IMG/VR virus record: IMGVR_UViG_3300033141_001371
Coordinates: 1-47,581 of that record
DNA from: a virus
Direction: 5' to 3' (one strand)
Length of the DNA: 47,581 bases
Shown here: positions 6,134 to 16,200 of the stretch, piece by piece
Layout of the letters: every line of letters starts with the position of its first letter
Position numbering within the stretch: position 1 is the stretch's first letter
Made by a program: the position numbers and the translations under genes
Notes under the pieces: model-generated
Database searches by the model: none
Seen by the model: the letters and a program-made list of their open reading frames with translations, nothing else
What the model was told of the DNA's origin: nothing

Positions 6134-6394
6134 ATGTCCAGACATCGAATCGCTGTAGAATTATCCGACGAACAGTACGAGAAGTTTGTAAGACTAATCC
6201 CTTACGGGGCGATGTCCGAGATCTACTCCATTATCACGGACGACCTCCTCGGGCTGTTAGATACTGCTACTCCCAAGGAACGGCAGATGATTCTTGGAGC
6301 CGTGTCTATGCACAAGCTCGGCCTACGGGAATACTCGCAGCTGTTCAGTCAGTTCAGTAAAAAGAAAGCCAGGAAGTCCCATGGCAAATCTTGA
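6134..6394 (+). CDS. Hypothetical protein
   Basis: An 86-residue protein that begins MSRHRIAVELSDEQYEKF, a strand followed by a helix as in some ribbon-helix-helix or small DNA-binding proteins, then further helices and a basic Lys/Arg tail. AAAGGAGGGA lies directly before the ATG. The stop falls 14 bases inside the next gene. A DNA-binding role is plausible from the N-terminal pattern and basic tail, but no family is firm. Confidence 0.65.
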   Translation: MSRHRIAVELSDEQYEKFVRLIPYGAMSEIYSIITDDLLGLLDTATPKERQMILGAVSMHKLGLREYSQLFSQFSKKKARKSHGKS

Positions 6395-6590
6395 TAATAT
6401 GAAACCGAGTATATCTTCTATGCTCTTGCCTGAGGCTCGAGACCTGGTCTCTACACTCCGCCATAGACGTCGTGAGGCCAAGGCTTTCGGTAAGCCCAAG
6501 AAGGAAGTGAAAAAGAAGGACCCCATACTGAAGATGTCGTTGGAGGATAGGAGAAAACTCTACGTAATGCTAACAGGAGAGGAACCATGA
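6381..6590 (+). CDS. Hypothetical basic protein
   Basis: A 69-residue protein starting at the ATG preceded by AGGAAG within the previous gene; an upstream in-frame ATG at 6294 is buried in that gene and lacks a ribosome site. The sequence is rich in Lys and Arg through the middle (residues 25-50) and ends in a short acidic helix. It overlaps both neighbours by a few bases, so it belongs to a coupled string. Function unknown. Confidence 0.6.
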   Translation: MANLDNMKPSISSMLLPEARDLVSTLRHRRREAKAFGKPKKEVKKKDPILKMSLEDRRKLYVMLTGEEP

Positions 6591-6817
6591 TACAAGACAC
6601 GATACGAGTATCTCGGGAGGTATTCAACATATTAGTAGGCATGTCCGACCAAATAGAAGCGAATAGGGAAGCCGTAACGGCCGTGAGCAACGGCCAAGAT
6701 ACACTGGAAATTATCGGGTCTGTATGTCTGGTAGTGATAGTGATATGTTTAGTAATTCTATTTGTAAAACAATCAAACTTTGAAGAGGTTGAGGAGAATG
6801 GAACTAGCAACGATTAA
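6587..6817 (+). CDS. Small single-pass membrane protein
   Basis: A 76-residue protein: an N-terminal soluble helix of about 40 residues, a clear hydrophobic span (about 42-62, Ile/Val/Leu/Cys) and an acidic tail. It starts at the ATG overlapping the preceding TGA (ATGA), with GGAGAGGAA upstream. Its 3' end overlaps the ParB-methyltransferase gene by 20 bases. Function unknown. Confidence 0.65.
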   Translation: MIQDTIRVSREVFNILVGMSDQIEANREAVTAVSNGQDTLEIIGSVCLVVIVICLVILFVKQSNFEEVEENGTSND

Positions 6818-8144
6818 CATTTCCGATATAGAAGTAGGGGAGCGGTTTCGGGTAGACATAGGGAATCTAAAGGAACTTATGGTGTCCATCCAGGAGGAGG
6901 GACTGATACAGCCCATAGCAGTAGCTAGACAGACGGAGCATAAGTACAAACTTCTAGCTGGCGGCCGTCGTCTCCGTGCCTGCCAGGAACTGAAGATGGA
7001 AAGTATCCCTGCTCGTATCTATCCTAAAGAACTAAGTGAATTGGACTCCAGAAGTGTCGAGCTGGCTGAGAACATCTACCGTAAGAGTCTGCGTTGGTCT
7101 GAGGAGTCCAAACTCAAGGCGGAAATCCATAGACTTCAGATAGCTAAGCATGGCGAGAAAATATCTAAGAACCCCGACGACACAGGATGGACTAAGGAAC
7201 AGACTGGAAAGATATTCGGGATAGGAGCGTCGTCCATAAGTGTCGACCTGGCTCTAGCAGCGGCGTTAAAGACCTTCCCGCAACTAGCAGACGCCAAAAC
7301 CAAGAAGGACGCTATAAAGTTCTTAGAGAAAACGAGTACAGACTATACACGTGCCCAGAAGGCCAGAGAGATAGAACATCGAGATGCCAAGACACCCGAG
7401 GATACTGTCCGAGAGAGGATAGCCGCCTCGTACATACTTAAGGATACGCTTCTCGGTATGTCCGACATTCCCGACAACAGTGTGGACTTTATAGACGCCG
7501 ACCCTCCGTATGCCGTAGGTAAGGAAGGTTCTGGATTACACGGAATAAAGAAGACGTCGGGCGGCGGACTCTCTGGTACGGAGGAATACACCGAGGTGAT
7601 AGACCATACCGAGTACCCTAAGCTTCTGAAGTCCTGGTATAAAGAATGCGGTAGAATACTTTCAGATACTGGCTGGATGATAGTGTGGTTCGGACCTCAG
7701 TGGTTTGACCAGACGTTAGGGGCTATACGCTTCGGAGGTATACAGACCCGTCATATGCCCTGTATCTGGGCGAAGGGCGGCGGACAAACTAACGTACCCC
7801 AGATATACTTGGCCAGTGGATATGAGCCATTCTTCTACGGCCATGGTGGTCGGGGTAATATAATCAAGCAGGGAAGGGATAACGTATTTAGCTTTAAGCC
7901 TGTAACCCCGACTGGGAAGATACATCCGACGGAGAAACCTGTCGAGCTAATGCAGGAGATTCTAGCTACGTTTGTAGAGCCTGGTTCGAGAGTGTTCGTA
8001 CCGTTCCTCGGCAGCGGCAACACCCTATTGGCAGCCAATAACCTCGGCATGTCGGGGTTCGGTTTCGACTTAAGTAAGAACTACCGAGACGCTTTTGTGG
8101 TTCGTGTATACGAAGGTAAGCCCAGAAACTACAGAAGTTACTGA
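6798..8144 (+). CDS. ParB-like domain fused to a DNA methyltransferase
   Basis: A 448-residue protein. Residues 1-100 form a ParB/Srx-type domain (INISDIEVGERFRVD, then LLAGGRRLRACQEL and a VELAENIYRKSL stretch). A linker of about 120 residues follows. The C-terminal half is an amino-methyltransferase with catalytic DPPY near 235 and the S-adenosylmethionine motif FLGSGNT near 402, so motif IV comes before motif I (beta class); KIHPTEKP is typical. It would methylate adenine-N6 or cytosine-N4 in a site chosen partly by the ParB part, probably to protect phage DNA from restriction. The ATG at 6798 has AGAGG nine bases before it; a TTG at 6780 is a weaker choice. Confidence 0.9.
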   Translation: MELATINISDIEVGERFRVDIGNLKELMVSIQEEGLIQPIAVARQTEHKYKLLAGGRRLRACQELKMESIPARIYPKELSELDSRSVELAENIYRKSLRWSEESKLKAEIHRLQIAKHGEKISKNPDDTGWTKEQTGKIFGIGASSISVDLALAAALKTFPQLADAKTKKDAIKFLEKTSTDYTRAQKAREIEHRDAKTPEDTVRERIAASYILKDTLLGMSDIPDNSVDFIDADPPYAVGKEGSGLHGIKKTSGGGLSGTEEYTEVIDHTEYPKLLKSWYKECGRILSDTGWMIVWFGPQWFDQTLGAIRFGGIQTRHMPCIWAKGGGQTNVPQIYLASGYEPFFYGHGGRGNIIKQGRDNVFSFKPVTPTGKIHPTEKPVELMQEILATFVEPGSRVFVPFLGSGNTLLAANNLGMSGFGFDLSKNYRDAFVVRVYEGKPRNYRSY

Positions 8145-8160
8145 CAATTAGGGAGGAAAG

Positions 8161-8454
8161 ATGGACAAAGGTGTTATAGCTGTATTGTGGCTCGTGGTGC
8201 TTCTCGCTATCGGAGCTCTAGGTATAGTACTTCTAGCCCATCACGGTGATATGGAACGTAGTCATAACCTCATTCTCGAGAGGCTGGAGGTAATTGAGCA
8301 GTACGCTAAACCGAGTTCGCATTTGAGTATCGAGACTCTTAAGAGGGCTTCTGGAGTCTCAGCTATCCAACTAAGATACTTACGGGCTCTGGCTCGAGCG
8401 GAGTCAACTTCCGCTGCCAGAAGAAGAATGGCGGTAAAAGATACTTTGAGGTGA
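8161..8454 (+). CDS. Small membrane protein with helical tail
   Basis: A 97-residue protein with an N-terminal membrane span (about residues 5-27) and a helical cytoplasmic part with regularly spaced Leu/Ile and a basic C-terminus. GGGAGGAAAG precedes the ATG. It lies between the methyltransferase and the polymerase genes. It has the same anchor-plus-helix shape as the product of 3465 but no clear sequence similarity. Function unknown. Confidence 0.65.
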   Translation: MDKGVIAVLWLVVLLAIGALGIVLLAHHGDMERSHNLILERLEVIEQYAKPSSHLSIETLKRASGVSAIQLRYLRALARAESTSAARRRMAVKDTLR

Positions 8455-8458
8455 AGCA

Positions 8459-10996
8459 GTGAATATCCAAGTCCCAGGCATAGGCCCTCTCGACGCTTCC
8501 ATTGCTATAGTGGGCGAGGCTCCTGGCGCCGACGAGGTCTACCACCGTAGACCATTCGTAGGACCAACAGGCCAGGAGTTAGACCGTATCCTTCGTGGTG
8601 TCGGTATAGTTCGGGAGGAATGCTACATCACTAATGTTATTAAGGAACGTGTCTCTAAGGACAAGACGGGAGCTATCACCGGATTCATAAAGCTCAAGAG
8701 GTCTGACGCTGATACTACATCGGCGTACAAGGAATATGAGGAGCTACTATACCAAGAACTCAGGGAATGCAGAGCCAATGTTATAGTCCCTATGGGGGGC
8801 ATAGCTCTATGGGCGTTGGCTCGTAAGGTCGGTGTAACTAGATGGAGAGGCTCCATACTACCGTCGGTTTCCTTGTCTCCTTCTCCCAAACGGATAGGTG
8901 AGGGTCTCTCCTCTAGTGATTATGTACGTAAGGTCGTGCCTACTATCCACCCAGCTACAACACTTAAGTACGGCGCGGCGGTGTCCTCGGAGACGGGCAG
9001 AGGGTTCAGTCCATACTTATACAGATACTACATCGCACATGATTTGAAGAAGGCTCTGAGCGAGAGCGGATTTCCCGAGATACAATATAGAGACAGAACA
9101 TACCACATAGCTCCCACAGTGGACGAGGTAAATAGATATCTAGACCTGTGTATGAATGCGGATAGAATAGGCGTTGATATTGAGACTAGCTACGGTCAGA
9201 TAGAGTGCATATCCCTCTCGCTCAACCCTACCAGTAGTATGTCTATCCCGTTTTTCTGGGACGGCCAGGAGTACTTCGATCTGGACACCGAGACCGAGGT
9301 CTGGAGACGCATAGCCAACATTCTCGAGAACCCCAACATTGTCAAGATAATCCAAAATGCTATGTTTGACTGTACTGTACTTCGTTCCCGTTACGGTATC
9401 AAAGTACGTAATATAGATGACACTATGATAGCCCATGCGGTAGCATTTCCCGACCTCCACAGGTCTCTTGAGTTTATGACCAGTGTCTATACCGACGTAC
9501 CGTATTATAAGGACGAAGGTAAGATATATTTCAAGGGTGGATACTCATCTCCGAGGGACTTTGCTATATATAATGCTAAGGATAGTATAGTCCTACACGA
9601 GATTATGGACAGTATAAACCACGACCTCGAACGTACAGCTAACACGGCTGCGTACCGTCAACAGGCGAAGCTAATCGAGCCTCTTATGTACATGGAGGAA
9701 CGAGGCATGAAAGTAGATGTCGAGAGGCTCGAGGTCGAGAAGAAGCGTATGCAGGAGATACTACAAACATCTTCGGATAAGTTCAAGTCCCAATGCGGCT
9801 ACGACATCAACCCTGACAGCCCTAGCCAGGTAATGGAATACTTCTACGAACGAAAGAAGCTAAAGCCATACGTCAAGAAAACCAGCGATGGTACCTGGGT
9901 ACCGACGGTGGATATCAAAGCCCTGAAACGGCTCTCGGCCAGAGGATATAAGGAGGCACACACGCTACTGAAGTTCAGAAAAGCCGCCAAACTCATACGC
10001 ACATACTTCGAGGTTACACTTGACGACGATGGTAGACTACGTAGTAGGTTTAATCCGGCACGCACCGTAAGTGGTAGGCTTAGTTCGTCTACTACCCTTG
10101 AGGGTACTGGTACTAACATACAGAATCTACCTCAAGATATGAGACAGTTTATTATCCCTGACGATGGGTATCTGCTGTTCAGCGCCGACCTTAGCTTGGC
10201 CGAGAAACGAGTCGTGGCGTATGTAGCCCCCGAACCCAGAATGATTAAGGCTTTTGAGGAAGGCATAGACCTACACTCACAGACCGCAGCTCTCATCCTG
10301 GGTAAGCATATAGACGAGATTAGCAACGAGTCCCGTTCCTGTTCCATCGGTAACGGCGAGGAGTCCGAGAGATTCTATGGCAAGAAAGCTAACTTTGGTC
10401 TCGACTATGGTATAGGTCCCGCTAGATTTGCCCTCGAACTGGAGATATCTCAGAAGGAAGCCAGGACTCTAATGGACATGTACTTCGCTGCATATCCAGG
10501 GATACTACATTACCATACTTGGGTTGAACGTAAGTTGTCTGAGGACATGACCCTCACCAACTGCATGGGCAGGAAGAGGCTCTTCATGGGCAGATGGGAC
10601 AAGAGTCTACTCGACTCCGCTTATGACTGGATACCACAGTCCACTGTGGCTGGTATTATCAACGAGTATGGACTGGGGGCTATGTACTACGACCAAGACA
10701 CTTTCGGCCCTGTAGAGCTGCTCAACCAGATACATGATAGTATAGTATTTCAGATACCCATATCCATAGGCTGGGAGGAGATGGCCCGAGTTATATGGGA
10801 TGTAAAGAAAAGTCTCGAGGTTACTCTTAAATGGGAAGATAGAGAGTTCGTTATACCCGCAGACTTCGAGGTGGGTCTGAACTTCAGGAAGGGCAGCGAG
10901 GAGAACCCCAAAGGTATGTATAAGATAAAGGTGAATGAGTATTTACCGAAGATATTAGAGGAGAGATATGCGAAGTTACAATCGAAGGCGGTATGA
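8459..10996 (+). CDS. Uracil-DNA glycosylase domain fused to family A DNA polymerase
   Basis: An 845-residue protein from a GTG start. Residues 1-200 form a family 4/5-type uracil-DNA glycosylase domain: GEAPGADE, RRPFVGPTGQELDRIL, YITNVIK, and TIHPATTLKYG near 165. Next is a 3'-5' exonuclease (GVDIETS near 238, NAMFDCTVL near 300, YNAKDS near 373). The polymerase follows: RTVSGRLSS near 540, motif A ADLSLAEKRV near 575, motif B RFYGKKANFGLDYG near 637-650 and motif C QIHDS near 756. It is the likely replicative polymerase, able in principle to act at uracil on the template. UDG-like domains on phage polymerases are known (SPO1), but the fusion is uncommon. Confidence 0.93.
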   Translation: MNIQVPGIGPLDASIAIVGEAPGADEVYHRRPFVGPTGQELDRILRGVGIVREECYITNVIKERVSKDKTGAITGFIKLKRSDADTTSAYKEYEELLYQELRECRANVIVPMGGIALWALARKVGVTRWRGSILPSVSLSPSPKRIGEGLSSSDYVRKVVPTIHPATTLKYGAAVSSETGRGFSPYLYRYYIAHDLKKALSESGFPEIQYRDRTYHIAPTVDEVNRYLDLCMNADRIGVDIETSYGQIECISLSLNPTSSMSIPFFWDGQEYFDLDTETEVWRRIANILENPNIVKIIQNAMFDCTVLRSRYGIKVRNIDDTMIAHAVAFPDLHRSLEFMTSVYTDVPYYKDEGKIYFKGGYSSPRDFAIYNAKDSIVLHEIMDSINHDLERTANTAAYRQQAKLIEPLMYMEERGMKVDVERLEVEKKRMQEILQTSSDKFKSQCGYDINPDSPSQVMEYFYERKKLKPYVKKTSDGTWVPTVDIKALKRLSARGYKEAHTLLKFRKAAKLIRTYFEVTLDDDGRLRSRFNPARTVSGRLSSSTTLEGTGTNIQNLPQDMRQFIIPDDGYLLFSADLSLAEKRVVAYVAPEPRMIKAFEEGIDLHSQTAALILGKHIDEISNESRSCSIGNGEESERFYGKKANFGLDYGIGPARFALELEISQKEARTLMDMYFAAYPGILHYHTWVERKLSEDMTLTNCMGRKRLFMGRWDKSLLDSAYDWIPQSTVAGIINEYGLGAMYYDQDTFGPVELLNQIHDSIVFQIPISIGWEEMARVIWDVKKSLEVTLKWEDREFVIPADFEVGLNFRKGSEENPKGMYKIKVNEYLPKILEERYAKLQSKAV

Positions 10997-11004
10997 ACCA
11001 GCCC

Positions 11005-11027
11005 CTTGTTTCGATTATCGAAACAAG
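11005..11027 (+). promoter_or_regulatory. Palindromic box 3 (before the primase-helicase gene)
   Basis: An exact 23-bp palindrome with centre T, left flank CCC and right flank CAAA. It lies nine bases after the polymerase stop and 20 bases before the GTG start at 11048. A naive frame running through it from a TTG at 11006 gives an N-terminus that is just the box read as protein, so the start was placed after it. Confidence 0.8.
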
Positions 11028-11047
11028 CAAACAATGATGGAGAACTT

Positions 11048-12232
11048 GTGTCGGAACGAAGACTGAACAACTGGCTAGACGGATATTTGGAGTACACTGA
11101 TAATACAGAACCTCCGGAAATCTATAGACTCTGGGTGGGAATCTCCGTTGTAGCCTCCGTTCTACAGCGTCGCTGCTTCCTTCAGTGGGACTCAAAAGTA
11201 TATCCGAATATGTATATTATACTCGTAGGTCCTTCTGGGAAATGCCGAAAGGGTACCGCCATGCGGAGCGGTCTCGGCTTCCTACGGGAGCAGGATGTAA
11301 CTCTAGCTGCCGACGCCACGACCAGAGAGGCTCTCATCAAAGCTCTGAAGAACGCCAAGTACAATGACCAAGATGCGGACGGCCGAATAAGAGTACACTC
11401 GTCTCTAACGATATTCAGCCAGGAACTTACAGTGTTCTTAGGCTATAGAAACAACGAACTTATGTCAGCCCTTACCGCCTGGTACGACTGCGATGACGAA
11501 TGGATATATAGGACGAAGCACCAGGGCGTAGACCACATAGTCAATGTATGGGTGAATCTAATAGGAGCTACTACTCCCGAACTCATCCAGGCTTCTATGC
11601 CGCAGGAAGCCGTCGGTGGAGGTTTGACTAGTCGCATGATATTTGTGTACGCGGCCAGAAAGGGTAAGAATGTACCGTACCCTAAGATGACTGAAAGAGA
11701 AGCGGAGCTCCGACAGCTTCTGAGTATAGACCTGAAGACCATATCTATGATAGGTGGTGAGTTCGCCGTGTCCGACGAATATCTCGATAAGTACGAGACA
11801 TGGTACAGTGAGTTAGAGAAGAACCCTCCGTTCGATGACCCTCGATTTAACGGATATATGGAACGAAGGTCGGTACATTTGAGAAAGCTCGGTCTTATTC
11901 TCAACGCCTGTAGAACGGACTCCAGAGTTCTCGATATTGAGGACTTTGATAGAGCTCTAGAAATTCTCGAGTACACCGAGCGTTCTATGAGACACGCCTT
12001 CGGAGGCGTCGGGCGCAGCGACATATCGGATCTCATGTATAGTATACCTACATATATAGCTAACGAGGGACAGGTGCTGATGTCGCGGTTGCTACGGAGG
12101 TTCGCACTAGACGCTGAGGAGTCGGACGTAATAAAGGTCATAGCCGCTCTTGAGCATATGAAGGAAATAGAGTGGTACTATACGGACGACAAGAGAGATA
12201 AAATAATAAAGTTTATAGGTATGGAGGAATAA
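11048..12232 (+). CDS. Primase-helicase-type ATPase (DUF3987-like)
   Basis: A 394-residue protein with a P-loop GPSGKCRKGT near residue 60 after a hydrophobic strand, a Walker B-like LTIFSQELTVFL segment near 120, and a conserved NLIGATTPELI ... GGGLTSRMIFVYA stretch near 175-205 typical of DUF3987 and phage replicative helicases. The C-terminal third is helical and contains a winged-helix-like end. It probably unwinds DNA with the polymerase encoded just before. The GTG at 11048 has TGGAG six bases upstream. No separate DnaG-type primase is visible in the genome. Confidence 0.75.
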   Translation: MSERRLNNWLDGYLEYTDNTEPPEIYRLWVGISVVASVLQRRCFLQWDSKVYPNMYIILVGPSGKCRKGTAMRSGLGFLREQDVTLAADATTREALIKALKNAKYNDQDADGRIRVHSSLTIFSQELTVFLGYRNNELMSALTAWYDCDDEWIYRTKHQGVDHIVNVWVNLIGATTPELIQASMPQEAVGGGLTSRMIFVYAARKGKNVPYPKMTEREAELRQLLSIDLKTISMIGGEFAVSDEYLDKYETWYSELEKNPPFDDPRFNGYMERRSVHLRKLGLILNACRTDSRVLDIEDFDRALEILEYTERSMRHAFGGVGRSDISDLMYSIPTYIANEGQVLMSRLLRRFALDAEESDVIKVIAALEHMKEIEWYYTDDKRDKIIKFIGMEE

Positions 12233-12235
12233 CTA

Positions 12236-12532
12236 ATGAAACAGGGATATATAAGTATCGATGAGGTTATAGAGAAGATAAGAAAAGCTCATTCTAAATT
12301 CTGTGATACACATGCTGTAAGAGAATTTTATGATGAGTTTGAGAATGAACTCAGGCAAATCCTCAACGACCATTTCATAACGATAGAAGTTGAGGAATTG
12401 ACCAAGAGGATACTTTACTCTATCGGAATAAGCGATAAAGGAGTATCTAATCTTATCGAACAAGCAATTACTGGATTCATATCACCGACTCCAGAACGTA
12501 AAACGGAGGAGAACCAAAATGAAGACAGATAA
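12236..12532 (+). CDS. Hypothetical helical protein
   Basis: A 98-residue acidic, mostly helical protein starting 3 bases after the helicase stop with GGAGGAATA before the ATG. Its codon use is more AT-rich than its neighbours. Two segments near 12421-12433 and 12453-12465 resemble degenerate right arms of the palindromic box but are read as codons. The end overlaps the next gene. Function unknown. Confidence 0.65.
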   Translation: MKQGYISIDEVIEKIRKAHSKFCDTHAVREFYDEFENELRQILNDHFITIEVEELTKRILYSIGISDKGVSNLIEQAITGFISPTPERKTEENQNEDR

Positions 12533-12968
12533 CTTAGATTCTGACAACGCAAAGAACGCCCTCGACTATCTTCTCAGGAACCACAAGATCTCAGAGGAGC
12601 TACTCGAGGAAGCCTTGAACAACGGCCCGGTATGTCTACAGGACGCAGCAGACCTACTACACACCATAGTATGCACTGAGCACGACTCCGAGGAAGGTGG
12701 CCCTTGTAGATACTACATAGATAGCAGCTGGTCTTCACTAGCACGTAAGTACTGGCTCGACGAGGTTCGCAGTCTTCAGAGCCAACTCAGATGCAGCGAT
12801 AGACAGATTCTGGAATACATTCGGGAAGCGGTTGCGTACTACAGAGACCATGTCCAGACACATCAGGAAGCTTTCTATATTCTCGCATATATCCTCGAAC
12901 GTAGACCGTTGGAAATCCCTTATTTCGATAATCGAAACAAGCAAAACAACATAGGAGACTCGGAATGA
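12519..12968 (+). CDS. Hypothetical acidic protein ending in a palindromic box
   Basis: A 149-residue acidic helical protein; the start has GGAGGAG nine bases upstream. I recognise no domain, though two cysteines near residues 40-60 could pair. Its last 17 codons or so run through palindromic box 4 and the ribosome site of the next gene, so the C-terminus is dictated by the regulatory sequence and may be dispensable. Its stop overlaps the next ATG (ATGA). Confidence 0.65.
   Translation: MKTDNLDSDNAKNALDYLLRNHKISEELLEEALNNGPVCLQDAADLLHTIVCTEHDSEEGGPCRYYIDSSWSSLARKYWLDEVRSLQSQLRCSDRQILEYIREAVAYYRDHVQTHQEAFYILAYILERRPLEIPYFDNRNKQNNIGDSE
12919..12941 (+). promoter_or_regulatory. Palindromic box 4 (inside the end of a gene)
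   Basis: Left arm CTTATTTCGAT, right arm ATCGAAACAAG; the central base is A, the opposite of the other plus-strand copies. One mismatch (A facing C on the sense strand). Left flank AATCC and right flank CAAAA match boxes 2 and 5. Ends 23 bases before the ATG at 12965. Confidence 0.75.
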
Positions 12969-13258
12969 CAACAGCACGGACATTGCAGGCTATCTCAAGG
13001 AAACTACAGGAATTAGTCCAGGAATTCAACGACGGAAGCCGAGTCCTTTCTCCAAAGGAACGAGACTGCGTAGAACACATCGAAAGGGCTATCTCGTGGG
13101 TGATACTGGGCGACGACAGAAATAAGCTTATGGAGATGCACAAGGATATAAGGAACTCGGCTCTTGTGTTCGATGACCTACGAAGGAGAATGACGCATAT
13201 AGAGAACAGTATACTCAAGCTGAAATCGGATATCTCTCAGGGATGTACGAGGTTGTAG
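12965..13258 (+). CDS. Hypothetical coiled-coil protein, last rightward gene
   Basis: A 97-residue helical protein with long charged helices and Leu/Ile heptad spacing, ending Gln-Gly-Cys-Thr-Arg-Leu. AGGAGAC precedes the ATG. It is the last gene of the rightward unit; its stop (13256-13258) is only three bases from the stop of the leftward giant gene, and I see no intrinsic terminator between them. Function unknown. Confidence 0.7.
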   Translation: MTTARTLQAISRKLQELVQEFNDGSRVLSPKERDCVEHIERAISWVILGDDRNKLMEMHKDIRNSALVFDDLRRRMTHIENSILKLKSDISQGCTRL

Positions 13259-13261
13259 GTG

Positions 13262-16200
13262 CTACTTAAGCCTTCTATATCTATAGAACGTCGGCAGTCT
13301 GTTTATCACTGAACTTGTTAGTACTTTTCTCTGCATCGGTGTTAGATATCTATACTTTGCCGACTGCTCAAAGCTTTCCCTCGTAAGTCCTAGCACAGCT
13401 GCGTCGTCCCATAGCTCTGCAGGAACCGAGAGGTTGGGCGCCGGAACTACATCAGGGAAGTATTCGGCGCCCTTTTTTCTTGCTTTCCTGAAGAAGCCCT
13501 CACCGAATACATGGTTAAGAATCCTATCCACGCACCTTTGTCTATTAGCCCGTAGCGCCTCGTCCTCTCTAGCCTGTATCTGCAAGAGTAAGTCCTGGCG
13601 AGCTTTCTCCATAGGCTTTGTACCTGCCAAGAGCAGAAGTCTGTCTGGCCAGTCAGCTCTATATACTCGTCTGTTCCGACTATCCTTAGTCCATCCATCA
13701 CTAATACAAGCGTCTATGAACTGGTCCCAATAATATAGTGCAGGCATAACGCCAGTAACTATGTCAGATATCGTCTCTCTTCCCAATACGTACTTATGCT
13801 GTTCGGCTATAGGTTGAATCACTAATTGATATAGCTTATATATGTCGGCTACAAATGGGCCGAAAGACTCTCGTGCTGTCCTTGGAAGTTGGTATATAGC
13901 CGGCGCTGTAATATCCGACTCCAGTACCGCTCCGGTAATTCCTCGTCCGTACTTCGGGAAGTACTTGTCCACCCATTCCTCAACACTTATACTTCCCATA
14001 TTCGGCTCGTCATCACCGCTTGGAAGCAGCCGCCAACCTAGCAGTAGCCCTATGATAGGAATACTCTTTATCATAGCTACAACTCCCCGCATACCGCCGA
14101 TTGTCAGCATGTAACCACCATATCTAGCCCAATGCTTACCGCTGAGCATGGTCATCATCTCTAGTTCCTTCACCGTATAGGTTCTGAACTGCCCAAGTAG
14201 CTTACCTGTAGGACTTCTGAGAATCCTGGGGATGTCAGCCGTATTGTACATGAAGTTCTGAAATCTCACGCCTTGAACGGCTGCCTCTCTGGCAGCGTCC
14301 TCAGACAGACCTTCTCTTCTAGCCATAAGATAATTAGCACACAGACCGACAGTTCTTACCGGCTTCTCAACCGATTGAAACGCCCATAGTGCCGACGTCT
14401 TCTTCAGCGAGCCTCTGTAACCACCTTCCATGACAGCGAACGTCGGAGCCACTCGTGGGAATAGGTCTTCGACGAGTGCCTTACCCTCTGATGTTCGGCT
14501 GAATATAGCCGCATCTCTCATTATCCCTGTCCCTGTCCATACCCATGTATGGTACATACCACTTATGTAGTTAACAAACGCAGCTACTGGTCTGTACCCT
14601 AACTTCATTTTGGCCTCGGTAGTCCTTACCCGCCCTATCCATCTAGAGTATCTCATTCCTCTACCGCCGAACTGATAGTCTACACCTAACTTTGGTAGGA
14701 AGTTATTCAGCCAGTCCTCGGCTGTCTCGACAATTTCATCAAGACGTCTATCACCCTCGTAGTACTTACCCTTAGCATCTTCGAGCTGGGCGAGCATTTC
14801 TTTCTGTAAGTTCGGGAACTCTCGGAATTTAGGGAGTGCCCTCCTCACATCTTCTATAACTGGGTCCAATGCCATCTTCTTGTGTATTGCATAGGAGTAG
14901 GCATACAGAGAATCAAATATATTCTTCTCGCCTTTGAGAACCCCCTTACGTTTCTGTAGAGGGCCAGCCATCTTATACCCTGGCTTAATCCGTGCAACCC
15001 CTCGAAGAGCTTCCTGTATGTCCTCCATATCCTTGTCGAGACTTCTGTAGAGCTTCGTTCTTAGAGCTCTATACGCCGTAGCATTCATCCACTCGGCATA
15101 GTCGCTGTAGCTACTAGTCTTCTCTATAAAGAATTCCTGGTTCTTCTTAATCTTGTGTTCAGCCATAAACTCCTTGATTTTCTGAACTGTCTCCGGCTTT
15201 GTCATAGCATAGCCTATTGTACCTTCCTTAGTACGAATTCTCCAGTTTCCTTTCTCGATGTTAGTAATATAGTCGTCGAGCAGCCAACTATCTATATCCT
15301 TATATCCTTCGAGGGCGGCCTTCAGTTGGTCTCTATGTTTACTACCAATACCAGCCAAGTCCCCCTGCGTAAGTCCTGTATCCAGTGCCTTATCGTATAG
15401 ATCTGCTATAGCCTTGGGCATACGCTTTCTGAACATCGTTCTCTTGTAGTCAAACAGCAGTTCCTTCATATAGTCAAAATAGTTAGCTACTTTACGAGCT
15501 AGTTCCTTAAGAACTGGGTCCTTTACTTCCCTGCCAGCTCTATAGTCTCGACAGGCCTGTCCTGACTGAGCCTTCTGTTCGTTGGTGAGACCTCTCTCCA
15601 TAGCTCGGAACGTAGATTGGTCTAGCGTTTGCATAGCCATAGCGACAGTCTGAGCATCACTAACGCTAAATATATGGTCTACGGCTTCCTGCACCAAAGC
15701 TGCATTCTTCACATCGCCAGCTTTCGCAAGCTTATTGACCAACCTCATAGCCAAGAAATACGGCGATGTCAGAGGAGCGAACATTGATAGTATGTCTTTG
15801 GGCTTTCTGACCTCGGTAATAATGGGGCTGCCGGTGAGTTCGGCCTGGACATTCTCGCCTTCGGGTTTACGCTTGAGACCTACTATGTCGGCCGACGTAA
15901 CTTTCCTCTCGACAGTTACTAAAGTATCATGTCTCTCCCCGCTATGGTTTATTACGAGAACCTCCTCCTTCCTGAACCCTCTACTAGCAGTCATGCCAGA
16001 GGTTTGCCATCCGAAGCTTATGACTAAGCCGCCTGGAGCTACAGCCCGAGCTATAGCGTCCTTTCTCGCCGAGACAGAACCGCGGGCCCTTAACTTAGCG
16101 GAAACCCCGTACGACGTCTTGGCCTGTCTAGCAGAGTACGGAGGGTCATATAAGACGCCGGCTAGCGACTCCCTATCGAAGGTGTTGAGGAAATCTAAAG

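Noticed and set aside
11006-11047. TTG start of the helicase within palindromic box 3
   Set aside because: The first residues would be the box read as codons, which also appear in unrelated frames at 44690 and 25100; a GTG at 11048 has a proper ribosome site.
13255-13265. Terminator between the convergent units
   Set aside because: Only three bases separate the stops and no stable hairpin with a T-run is seen nearby; termination may be by other means.
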